NCBI GenBank assembly: GCA_022393335.1 | Contig: JAJEKB010021317.1 | Location: forward strand, 280,502 to 344,501 | Source: Macrotrachela quadricornifera | Lineage: Eukaryota; Rotifera; Eurotatoria; Philodinida; Philodinidae | Direction: 5' to 3' | Length of the DNA: 64,000 nucleotides | In this document: positions 34,901 through 45,486 of the stretch, in pieces | How the letters are laid out: each line of letters begins with the position of its first letter | Position numbering within the stretch: the stretch's first letter is position 1 | Translations under genes and position numbers: made by a program | The notes under the pieces: model-generated | Databases searched by the model: none | Told to the model about the DNA's origin: nothing | Seen by the model: only the letters and a program-made list of their open reading frames with translations

Positions 34901-37900
34901 AAAGGATTGAACGATAGTTGATAGTTCGAAAAATACTGCCAAAGTTTTCATTCAAAAATGAGCAATCATGAACAGTGTTTGACCAATATCTCTAGATCCA
35001 TCTATTCAAATATAATATCTAAATAGCTCATTGTGCTTAGCATTTGATTTTCTATCTTTTAGTATATTATAGTGAAGGTTTCACTAAATATTCTCGTGAG
35101 ATCTTAACAGTAAAATTACACTAACTGTTCACTAGCTCATATAAATGCACTAAAAAATTTTTGTACATATGGAGAGCACTAATAGTCTATTCCATTCAGA
35201 CAAATTCGGATTGCTACTTTCGAGAAAAGTGATAATATAAGAAAGATTTTTGTGAAAACAGAATATTTTATAACTAAACCACCTTAGATTACTAGTCTTA
35301 AGAACATGAATGGGAATGGAGTTCTGAAAAAAAAACTCAAACTATTTGTCTTTGGTTTGCAGGGCCTGGACTATTTCAAGAATATCTTAACGAACCTGAA
35401 CTAACAGCACAACGAGTCAAGCAGATAGATGGCATACGATACGTACGAACAGGAGATCTTCAAAAATGGGATAAGAATCACAATTTGATTCAAATTAGTC
35501 GAGCTGACTATCAAATCAAGTTGCGCGGTGAACGACTCGAGCCAGCTGAGATCGAGGATGTGATTATGAATGCTTCGTCTGACGTTCATGAATGTCTCGT
35601 TATGAAAGTTGAACATAACGAACAAGACTATTTAATTGCTTACCTTGCTTCAACTGTGCCCCAAAATGAAGAGAAAAAGTTGACTAACACGATTGAAGAA
35701 GCTTGCTGTTCACTATTACCTCCTATCAAACGTCCTTCTATCTATCATATTTTGCATGAAAACAAGCTTCCACATAATCCAAATGGAAAAATAATTCGTA
35801 GTGCATTGCCACAACCAGTCTTTACAACTGCTGAGTCTTCGATTACAACAAAGCATTTCGATAAGACTAGTTTACCAACCGAAAACGATGTTCAACAACT
35901 TTGGCAACAAGTCCTGGTTAATGCCGGAACAAAGAACAAAAATGATATACCTTTTGATGCAAATTGGTATCAGGTAGGTGGAGATTCTCTTGGCATAATG
36001 AAACTTGTCAGTGAATATCGTCGAAATTTTGGGCACTGGAAATACGAATTACCCACGACTCAATTGCTTCAGCAAGCAACTATTCGAGATCACACCAAAA
36101 TCTTAAGTGACGCTCTAGGAGCCTATCAACAAGGCAATAATGAACAAACTACGCATTCGATACAACTAAAAAGAACTGAAGCAATGGAAGGTATAGAAGT
36201 GATTTTATTTGTTCATGTATGCTGGAATAATTGTAGTCACTAACTAAATGCTGAAAATAGTACACACTGGATTGCAGAGAGCTTTTGAACTGTTTGATTA
36301 GTCATTATCTGACTATATCAGATAGTCTTTTCCTGAGAAATTTTTTTAGTTCTTGCCACTGGTGCACAGAATCAGTTTAGAAATAGTACATATGTATAAA
36401 GGAAAAGATATAAGTAGATATGGAAAAGAGATCAAATCTTAGAGGAGAAAAACATGACGTTGTGAGGATACTTATCAAAAAACAACACCTAAACAAATAC
36501 TGACCTTTTAAAAACATTTTCTTCTAGAGTTTTTCTCGAAGTATGCAAATTAAAACTTCAGATAAGATATTACGTACATGAACAATTATTTGCGACTAAC
36601 AAACAAGTAGAAAGATTTGAAATGTTCCATCTTAATATATGCTATTTGTCAGTTGAAGACACTTGATTATTTACATTTAAAACTTGATTAAATTATCAAT
36701 CAATTTAGATCTTATAGGGGGTATAAGCAATTTTAAATGACTTTCCCACCGCAACCGGGCACAGAAAATTGTTAATTTTTATTGAGTAAAACGTCAAAGG
36801 ATGTTACCTTGTCATCTACTTTACTTTTGTCACGAAATGCGTTGCTAAGACGTCTGTTGTGATTGTCATAATGTCTATCATGGTCTGTTGAAAGGTGTGA
36901 GAACAGATGATAAGTCCATATCTGTGCTTCTATATACTTAAACACTTGCTTTTATATAGTGTTTCATAAAAGCTAACTGAATTTAGCTTTTCGTACAATT
37001 CAGCGAAGAACTAGCAACTCTATGTCTTTTGAAAAATGATTTTGATTCAAAGAATGATTCCTAAAATTGAAAAAATCTGCTGAAGTTAGTATGTTGTTTG
37101 ATTCACTCGAAAAAATACCTATATCAAAGATTTCACAATACTTATATTTAGTGAATAGTTCATTCGGAATAAGAGAATATACAGCATTATAGTATTTACA
37201 ATTACCAGGCATTGATATTGATGCTCACTGTATGTATTTTAGGACCCATTAATGCATTCTGGATACTTCTGTTAGATCTTATGAACGCTCCTCGCTTCCA
37301 ATCAAAAGCCAAATGGGATCTACTCAATGTCGTTCTTGTATTTGCTGTGACGGAAAGCACGTAAGTTTATACCAATGTGTTTAGCTGTGGTCAAACTGCG
37401 GCGTAACCGCGACAAAAAAATCGCACTTGTAAGAGAAGACGTCCAGTCAATCTCATCATTTTCTAAATTAATTAATAATTAATAATTAATAATTAATAAT
37501 TAATTCGATGTTTGTATTGATCATTTAGTACACCAAGCGTTGACTCATATTCTTCAGAAAAAAATGAAGTATTTTTCTCATTGTAAAAAGTAAAAATGAG
37601 CTAGACTGCTTGCGACATCTCCTTTCCCAGGCAAGTAAAAAAATGTTGAAGACGACCGACATGACTAGTCCGAAATGTCCATAATATGCGTCAGGTATAG
37701 TCTTAAATGTCTCTTCAACCCGTCCTGACTAGTCACGTTTTTCTAAAATGTCTTTCAAATACGTCAAGACTAGTCACCCTTTTCTTGTAATATAATTCAG
37801 ATACGTCAAGACTGGTCTAGATCGTCCTTACACCTAGTCGTATGTGGTCGACTTTTTGTCGGACTACTCCGGAGTAGTCAAGAAGTTTAAAGAAAGAAGC

Positions 37901-40900
37901 TGAAAAATAGATTCGAACTTATAACCTGTCCATCTTCACTACTGTGATGGCGTCATGACGGCATATTCGGACGTTACTGCAGATGGACGTCCGACCGTGT
38001 AGTCTGTAGAGTAGAACAATAATAGTCTACTTGATATTTCATTCTATTGATCGAAGTAAAGGCATTCTAACAAACCTTAAGTGTCCGAAAAATCCGTCAT
38101 CCTCATAGTCTTTGATTACAATAGATGTATCAGAATCATGTCTGGACTAGTCTAGACTATGTACAGAATCTAACATGATTTATGCCTGTCTTCCTACCTT
38201 CTCCAAACTAGTCCACAAATAAGAGAATTAAAATCAGTAATAGAAAAGATGCGTACTTGTAAGCATCTAATGCAAGCACTAAATATGAAGCGAGTATTAT
38301 CTAAATAGAGTCATTAATACAATTTCAAGTCAACGTCATATTATGAGTACACTAGTAGAGAATTGCATAGTAGTACATGACCTAAACTTATCCATTTGTA
38401 TAATTTATGAAAAGAAATCTGATCATATCGCATATATTTCTATGGTTCAAATCATGTATAAAAATCATTAATATTACTACATTCTTATGTCCTATATGTA
38501 CTTTTGTTACGCTGATGCATTGCGAATGATGAGTGTACGCATAGTCTAGGATGGAAGACATGACTCCCAGACTTTTCTGATTGTTTAGTGGTGGTTCTTT
38601 CTAAGACATGTAATAGCGACACCTAATTTAATATAAACTGATGAAAAAAAGTAAAATTTATGTAAGATTTTATCAGATTTCAATCGGATTTTTCTGCGCC
38701 AAAATCAAAATAATAATTGATTGAAATTTTTTCGAATCAACAATAATTTGATTTTTAATCAAAAATAATTCTCAAAATCTATTATAATTTTAATTTTAAT
38801 CGAAATTCTATTCGATTTATAGGGCTAGTTTTGATTAAAAAATAATTTCCTAAATTCAGTACAATTTTGATTAAAATCACATATTTTTTGATTAAAATTA
38901 AAATTATACTAGACTTTGAGAATTATCTGTGATTAAAAATTAAATTATTGTTGATTTGAAGAAATTTCAATCAATTATAATTTTGATTTTGGTGCAGAAA
39001 AAACCGATTGAAATCTGATAAAATCTTATATAAGCTTTCTTTTCTCCACTGGGAAGACTGTTTGTTGATTTCCTTCAGTCGTTCATTGTTATTGAATATA
39101 CATAAAAATTGAAGAGAAACATTTATTTTTATAAAACAAGGTGAAACGATTGTTAAGAATATGTTTTCGACCTTTAAAAATAAAAAATATTGCGTATTTA
39201 ATATGTACCTTTATTGATAATAATTCTTCTTTACAAATATAATACATTGGTGATAATATTTGCAAAGGAATTTCTTCATTACTATACATAAATGTAAATA
39301 ATCTTTTATTGATGAAAATAAATAAAAATAGATGTTGTAAAGAGTAAATGATGGCATAAAAATCATATCGAGATGTGTAGAAGTATGTCCAGAATTATTT
39401 GCTTCAACTGGTTAAACACCATATGTAAGTAATAGAAAGTTCACTTGTTCGAATCTAACCTACATCTATATATTCATTTCATTTAGACTAGTCTCTGACG
39501 ACAATTACACTAGTTCGACAAACGTAGTCTATGACTACGTGAGAGACGGCGGTATTGTTTGAACATTGTTTTTTTTTGCCAGGAATATGTATATGACGGT
39601 CGTCAAGACGGTCTATTGTGTCTAGTCTTTATCTAAAAAAAGTCGTCGTCCTAGACTAGTCCCCCCTTACTGAATATCCACATACAAAAAGTGGGGACTA
39701 GTCTTGACGAGGTCGCTTTTGAGACTGTAACTAGACAAGACGGGAAGGCACGACTAGAAAAAAGACGCATCTTTTGTCCCGTCTTTTGCTAACATGGGCT
39801 CCTTTTATACCCTCGTGCGTCAGTGCGAACTACGATGACTGCGTCGCAGTTCCGCGCAACTGCGGGCACTGCAACGCAGTTGTCAAAGAAGTGGTGACAT
39901 GGGTAGTGTTCATTAAGTATCGAAAGCAAGATAAAGAGTAATTTCTGCAAACGTCCTTTACTACTGATTCTTTTATCGACATATTATTCCTTGACTAACT
40001 TCCAGAATTATTGACAGATAAAAAGAAATTTTTTTTCAGTAATTGCGAAGGAAGTTCTGAATATCCTTTTTAGTTTTCAGAGATCTGCTCCTCGGTATTT
40101 TTAAACTTACAGCCTCACTTCCTCATACTAATGTTAAAGAAGCTTTCCGGTATCTCCTGTGATTCGAAGTGATTTCGTAAGCAATTTCTTCCTATGAGCT
40201 TCTATTTTTTAAAATTTCTGAGAAATTTCAATATTTCAATTATAGATGATTCACACTAGTATAAGAAAAGCTTTAATAATTTCAAAAATTTACTTGATTT
40301 GTTTAAATATGAACATATTTCATCTAAGAACTCAAAGTTTTCCATAAAACCATCAATATTCAAGGTCTTGAACGGATAAAAATATGTGAACAATGTGTGT
40401 CGAATAGTTACAGAATGGAAATCTTGGAAAGTGTAAAGAAAAAAGTATGCCTTGAGCGAAGGAGTTAACTCTGATCTTCAAAAAATTTACAACTTCTTGC
40501 CTTAATTTTTTCTACTTGAGAAACATTTTTGTGATGATTTCAACTGAGATTTTTCTTTTAATGAACGTTTAACATGACCATCTTTGACTATCAGAAATCT
40601 TTGTAGAATAATTTAAAATTTCTTTGTTTCATTTTCTCAGTGTTTCAATCCAACGTTTGCGTCGTGCACTTCATTTCGCAATTAAAAAGCACGAGACACT
40701 TCATACATCGGTCACTCATGATCCTGTCAGTAATGAATGGATTCAACGCATTGAACCACTTAATGATGAAGGATTTTCCATTGTCATAGATCAACTTAGT
40801 GATTATCAATATAACATTGAAGATCTAGTTCAAAAAGAATATACTTTTGGTATTCACGATATGCCACATGGACGAATCGTACGACTACACATTATTCACA

Positions 40901-43900
40901 AGTCAAATAAAAATGAGAGAAACGACGATGAGATACTACCTGGAGATATTATTATTATTAACATACGACATGAAGGCATTGATGGTACCTCAATGCCTAT
41001 TTTATTTGATACTCTTACGCAAGCTTACACCAACATAGAAGTGGTATCTGTGGATACAAATGCCATTAGATATTTGGATTACATACTATATCAACAAAAA
41101 GTTGATCTTTCATCTAGCTTTGCTTATTGGGATAAACAGATGGCATCATTTAATTTTGCACGTCATTTTCATCGGATACCTATCGATCGACCGTAAGTAG
41201 TGAAACCAGCATTTTTTATTTCAAGAATGTAGGCACTATTGTCTGTCTAAAGCTCACTGTATATGCACATGCTCATATACTAAAACTCGAATTATTACAC
41301 TCTAAGTATGGACGATAGTTGAAGCTCGTCTTTCGATGTGAAAATAACTGGTTGAGAATAGAATTCATTCGATATCTCCAAAGAGAAGAATAATTTTTCA
41401 GTGTCTTTAATCGTTGTGCATAAAGTATGAGGACAGTTTTCATATTATGATAGAATCAATCTTGGCAATAATTGTCGAAAATACAAAGATCCAAACGGTT
41501 CCATTTAAAAGAATTTGGAAGACGCAGGATTTTGCACCTAAAATACTGTAGAAGTTCTTTGGATCTTGATATCAGGATTCTTAACTACATTTAGTCGAAA
41601 ATAACTCACGAGTGAACGTAGTGAACTGTCCAAGAACTTTTAAATTTGATCTTTAGGCACTCAATAAGTCTCACTGAGGCATAAGAAATCCTAGATGATT
41701 GAATCTTCTTAGATCTTCTGTCGTGAGTTCTATGCATTTTACAGAATGTCAACATAAAATACATTATATGCTAAAGCATTTCAATCTAACATTTTATCCA
41801 TAGTTAGATTCATTCACCAATAGAACATCCTAAAATTTTCAGCTCAAAAGAATGTCCTCTTCTCGAGATATTCCATTCCCAAAGATCGTTCATATATCTC
41901 AAAGAGTATTAGACTTTCTTGACTCATGGAAATTGAGTATTTTGAGAAGGGAACATTCTTTTGCGCTGAAAATTTCTGGATGTTCTACTGGTAAATGGAT
42001 CTATCTGTGGGTAAAATGTTAGTTCGAAACAACCTGATTCATTATTCTAGTATATATTATATTTTATGCTAAAATTCCTGTAAAATGCTTATAACTCAGA
42101 ATAGAAGTCCTAAGAGGATTCAATCTTTTGGCATTTTTTATACCTCACTGAGACCGATCGAGTGCACAAAGTTCACACTCAAAAGCTTTGTCCAATTGAC
42201 AACATACCCTGGTCAGATAAAAATTTATTTTGTTCGAATTAGGTTTTTCTCTCAAAACAGCCATTACTAGTTTGAGAGAATTGAATGTTCGGATTTCTTG
42301 AAGATATACTTCATGGCCTCAGCTTTTATTAGACGTCTGTCAAGCTTCAAACTCTAGTTAGAAAAGTTAAAAGTGATAGTCATCTTTTTCTTCTTTATCT
42401 AGGTACGTTCTTGGAGATGCAACGTGCACTTCTACTCACATTGTTTCGTTTCGTGTGGACAAATTTATTCTAGAAGCCATGATCAAATGTGCGGCTATAA
42501 ACAATGTGACACTAGCAACTGTATGCGCTTCGTGTCATGTTGCATTTCTATTCGAACTAACTGACGACTGGGATGTAGCTTATGAGGCAACAGTCGCGAA
42601 TCGTCCACAGGAGCCAGAGGCTGCTGCTATTCTAGGCAATTTTTTTTATCTTCCTTTAATACGAGTTAATTTGGAAAACATTCCGGAGACAACATTTGTT
42701 ACGTTATTACAAAATGTTCAATCACTTACAAATAACTCTTTGCTTCATGCACGAGCTCAATGGAGTCCTGCTGGGAATAATACATTGGAGCCAAGCGCAG
42801 ATGGTACTAGCATTAACTATCCTATCACCAGTTTTCAATTTGAGCAATATCAGAAAAGTTTTGTACTTGATACGTCATCTGAAGATGGTCCTGTGCTTGA
42901 ATATGTACATAACGAACGAGATTTATTGTTAGCTGGTTTATGGGCACGCGCGGCAGGTCGCTCATCCTTCTTTACGAAGGCATTCTATATGATTCCGGAT
43001 ATGCATTTAACGTTTGGGCTGTTTTTCTCAACTGCAAGCTACGATCGCTCAACTGCTGTAAGTCCAGCTTTTTTTTTCAATTTTAAACGAATGAATGACT
43101 TCAGATAAAATATTTATTATCTTTGACAAAGATAAGTTTGAAATAAAAGAGGATTTCAAACTTTTGATCTGCAGGTACTTTATACTGACAATTTGTCATT
43201 TTAGAGAATCGTATTTCTTCATATTGATCTTTACCTATAATATAAAAGGTGGTGATCACTCCATCCATCCGATCTTATATATTACTTGGTATAAAGCAAC
43301 AAAGAATTGCTTATTTCAGTAGTTGACAACTTCTGAACTGATTCTCATCAAAAAACATTAGATAAAATAATTCTATCAAATTTGATAACTTTATTTTGTT
43401 TCGTGTGATTGACTAAACATAGAAAGAGATACTTCTAAACAGCCGTTCTCCACACTTTTTGCAGAAGGTTCTTCTAACAAGATTTATTTAATTAGTTGTT
43501 GGTCTTCAATGTTAAACAATGAAATCTTTAAAGAGACTAACTAATAGATCTCAATAAAAGCTAAGTTAGTCAAGCTACATCTTTTACAGTTCAGAAATAG
43601 AAAATCTAATTTTTTTGGAAAAAACGAACTTTCCGCCCAGGTTTCTTTTAGACGTCCGGTCTCGTCAGATCTATATACTTAGAGTATGAAAAGTTTAATG
43701 TGCTTTGGTACGTTGCATTCGAATCAATACAAGCTTCATTTTGGTTATAATATATGAGGAACTTTAACGTAATGTAGACGTTTTATAACCAGCTCAACTT
43801 TAGAGTAAACAATTTATTCACAAATTTACAGATGTTTTGAATAAGGGTGCAAAAGTTCAGCTCAGCTTTGAACGAAAGAGCTAAGCTGAACTCGTGCACC

Positions 43901-44350
43901 CCTAGTTCTGAAAGAAACCCTTACATCTATCAAGCAAAATGAACGTAGTACCACGTAAAGAAAGCTATCCTCTTCATTTTGGAAGGTGCGAAGCTCAAAA
44001 ATATCTATAGTAAGTTTATAGATCTGACATGACAAAATTTATTGCTTAGAAACCTTTACAAAGTCTAAAATAATGAGCTTCAATTTAGACATTCCTAAAA
44101 ATGAGCGACATACATACCGTATACATTAGTTTAAACAATTGAAAATATATTTCTTTTAGAAGACGAAACAAGCTGAATTCGTAGAAACTCTTTTGTAGAA
44201 TTGTCTTATTTTATGTACTTGCAGGAGCGTTTATGCAATCAATTTCAAGACTTGATTCAACGTATCTTCGTGAATGTCTCGCCCAATGATCGTCTTAAAA
44301 AACCATTGAGTGATTGGCTGCAACGTCCTGCATTAAATGCAGTTCACTAA
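25932..44350 (+). CDS. Nonribosomal peptide synthetase, A-T-C architecture
   Basis: Eight exons joined in one frame give about 1121 aa: 25932-26287, 27040-27515, 27569-27823, 35363-36190, 37243-37360, 40641-41192, 42403-43057 and 44225-44350. Adenylation domain (1-~515): CTSGTTGKPK (156-165), NLFGQSE (301-307), GELYVAG (357-363), YVRTGDL (389-395), RADYQIKLRGER (409-420) and PNGKIIR with the catalytic lysine K505. Thiolation domain: VGGDSL with phosphopantetheine serine S571. Condensation domain (~635-1121): HHxxxDG core as RHEGIDG (H788, D792), ending SYDRSTA-ERLCNQFQDL. It should activate an acid as its AMP ester, load it on the carrier serine and condense it with a partner; no thioesterase is present. 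Where most amino-acid A domains have the aspartate of the substrate pocket (FDxSVWE), this one reads FIVHIIE (201-207), so the substrate may not be an alpha-amino acid (inference). Introns of up to 7.5 kb hold transposons. Convergent with the A-T-R gene. Confidence 0.88.
26288..27039 (+). other. NRPS intron 1
   Basis: Donor GTACGT at 26288, acceptor CATTCAAG ending at 27039. It completes codon ATG across the junction. AT-rich, no element recognised. Confidence 0.7.
28149..29498. mobile_element. 1.35-kb near-perfect palindrome (foldback) in NRPS intron 3
   Basis: Arms of about 590 bases (28149-28745 and 28905-29498) are almost identical when one is reversed, for example AAGATGTTCACGGATATTTT against its exact mirror. 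A unique spacer of about 160 bases separates them. The ends read ACTGTCCGTCCAAAAACAAG and mirrored ACTGTCTGTACAAAAATAAG. No transposase. The low arm divergence suggests recent origin compared with the other foldbacks here. Confidence 0.85.
31264..31763. mobile_element. Foldback element, T(C/T)A-flanked family, member 3
   Basis: Termini CAAGAGAACTTCCCCAAGTG and mirrored CGAAGGAACCTCCGTAAGTG. Flanks are TTA (31261-31263) and TCA (31764-31766). The arms contain CATGGCATAGATAAGAGCCC and its mirror. It lies in NRPS intron 3. Confidence 0.75.
33580..33950. repeat. Inverted repeat rich in TCGATGGGC motifs
   Basis: CGATGCCCACCGAACATTCA through TGACATTTTCTGATGGGTCG is mirrored by CGACCCATCGGAAAATGTCA through GAACATTCGATGGGCATCG. 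The exact ends are uncertain. Confidence 0.6.
36191..37242 (+). other. NRPS intron 4
   Basis: Donor GTATAG at 36191, acceptor TGTATTTTAG ending at 37242. No element recognised; AT-rich. Confidence 0.6.
37465..37504. repeat. (AATTAAT)n microsatellite
   Basis: ATTAATAATTAATAATTAAT units repeated about five times. Confidence 0.85.
37640..39790. mobile_element. GACTAGTC-rich repeat blocks flanking a foldback, probable composite element
   Basis: Blocks at about 37640-38220 and 39480-39790 are dense in CAAGACTAGTC / GACTAGTC and CGTC/GACG motifs in opposing orientation, suggesting the two arms of one large degenerate foldback. The arms do not align cleanly end to end by eye. Confidence 0.4.
38637..39051. 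mobile_element. Foldback MITE made of GATTAAAATT-type arms
   Basis: TAAGATTTTATCAGATTTCA is mirrored by TGAAATCTGATAAAATCTTA near 39009-39028. The centre (about 38820) has GATTAAAAATAATT mirrored. It may encode a long RNA hairpin within the NRPS pre-mRNA. Confidence 0.7.
41193..42402 (+). other. NRPS intron 6, mostly one foldback element
   Basis: Donor GTAAGT at 41193, acceptor TTTATCTAG ending at 42402. Half its length is the element 41609-42212; the frame 42085-42270 is part of it. Confidence 0.7.
41609..42212. mobile_element. Foldback element, T(C/T)A-flanked family, member 4
   Basis: Left end CGAGTGAACGTAGTGAACTG and the mirror of the right end CCAGGGTATGTTGTCAATTG. TCA flanks both sides (41606-41608, 42213-42215). 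The arms carry CTCACTGAGG and TTTCAGCTCAAAAGAATGTC, also found in members 2 and 5. Confidence 0.7.
43058..44224 (+). other. NRPS intron 7
   Basis: Donor GTAAGT at 43058, acceptor TGTACTTGCAG ending at 44224. Contains the micro-MITE 43842-43904. The frame 43095-43322 has no known domain. Confidence 0.7.
43842..43904. mobile_element. 63-bp hAT-type micro-MITE
   Basis: TAAGGGTGCAAAAGTTCAGC at the left and the mirror of TAGGGGTGCACGAGTTCAGC at the right, flanked by GTTTTGAA / GTTCTGAA (7 of 8 identical). Same TA-G ends and GTTCAGCTCA body motif as the 80-bp micro-MITE at 18629-18708. Confidence 0.75.
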
Positions 44351-45486
44351 TTCCCAAGACTTTCAGAAACAAACTGATTAAAAACTAAGACTATTGTTCA
44401 AAGATCAAACTAAAATATATTATGTACTAATGCCTATTGCTCTACTAATCTTTCTAATATTTAGCACTTTATTTTAGTAAAGAACATAAACTCGCATGAA
44501 ACTAATTTTGATTTTGCTACATCTAATAAGTGTGATGAACATCAGTTCCTAGCTTTAGTCATCATTAAAGATTCGATATCACTAATATATGCAACGAAGA
44601 GTTTCAATGAAAGGTATATCAGATTTGACACAGATTCTAGATATATATTCAGAAATAATCGAAGCTATTTGTCAATCCTGTCTATTTGCCATCGATCAAC
44701 TTTTATTGATCTACGAGAAACGTCAAGTTCGTCTACTATGACCATCTTATGTGTTTTTTAACTACTCGTCTGTTTATCATCATTGAGATTATTCTCTGAC
44801 TAATCGATACTCTATTTCAAGTCTCTCTTTAATTACTTAATAGAAATTACTGTAATATGAGTATTTTTATTCTTCATCGAGTTTCATAGGTCTTTTTTCA
44901 ATCTTTCTTCGAAAGAATTTTGTAATAGTAAAAATCTCTTTATATTACTTAGCTAAACGGTATCTCTATTTTTAATGTTTCACCTACAAGCAGTCAGTAT
45001 TTAATGGGTTAAAAGCAATTAATTGCAGATTTGAACTGAACATCAACAACAAAGTTGTTACTTATTTAGTCTGCATATCGTTTCTAGTAGAAGCTACCAT
45101 TCTGAAAAGTTCGTTCAAAAGACAAATCGAATGAGTGTCTATCTATCTATCTATCTATCTATGGACGAATCTGAACGAATAATTCGAAATGCGAGTCGAA
45201 GAAGAATAAAAAATAAGTGACTGGTGATGATCAAATATATTTGCTTTGATCAATATCTCCTGACTGTAAACTGTATTAGACAGAAGCCATAATGACTGTA
45301 GTTTTCACTCACTCAATTAGAATTAAATATATTTGAAAAAAGCGATCCAATTTCTAGTGACAACATGTCAGATGATATGCTAATTTGATTATGATCGAAA
45401 GATAAATCTAAGAAATAATGGAATTTTTAATTAGTTAAATAATCTAGTTTTAGTTGTCTACGAGTTTTGACGTTGTATAAAGCTTC
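44351..45486. other. Convergent intergenic region between NRPS and A-T-R genes
   Basis: About 1.1 kb separating the two stop codons. A (TCTA)n microsatellite lies near 45137-45162. No gene or canonical AATAAA is clearly placed; an ATTAAA is near 44564. Confidence 0.4.
45137..45162. repeat. (TCTA)n microsatellite
   Basis: Six uninterrupted TCTA units. Confidence 0.85.

Larger units (their letters stand above)
27824..35362 (+). other. NRPS intron 3 (7.5 kb), transposon-laden
   Basis: Donor GTAAGC at 27824; acceptor TTGGTTTGCAG ending at 35362; a glycine codon is split and restored. It contains a large palindrome (28149-29498), a foldback (31264-31763) and a CGATGGG-rich inverted repeat (about 33580-33950). 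The frames in it, such as 28724-28972, 29377-29559, 32252-32596, 32727-32966, 33688-33927, 34429-34644 and 34482-34766, show no known domains. Confidence 0.75.
37361..40640 (+). other. NRPS intron 5 (3.3 kb), transposon-laden
   Basis: Donor GTAAGT at 37361, acceptor ATTTTCTCAG ending at 40640. It contains an AATTAAT microsatellite (37465-37504), GACTAGTC-rich repeat blocks (about 37640-38220 and 39480-39790) and a foldback of about 410 bp (38637-39051). Confidence 0.7.
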
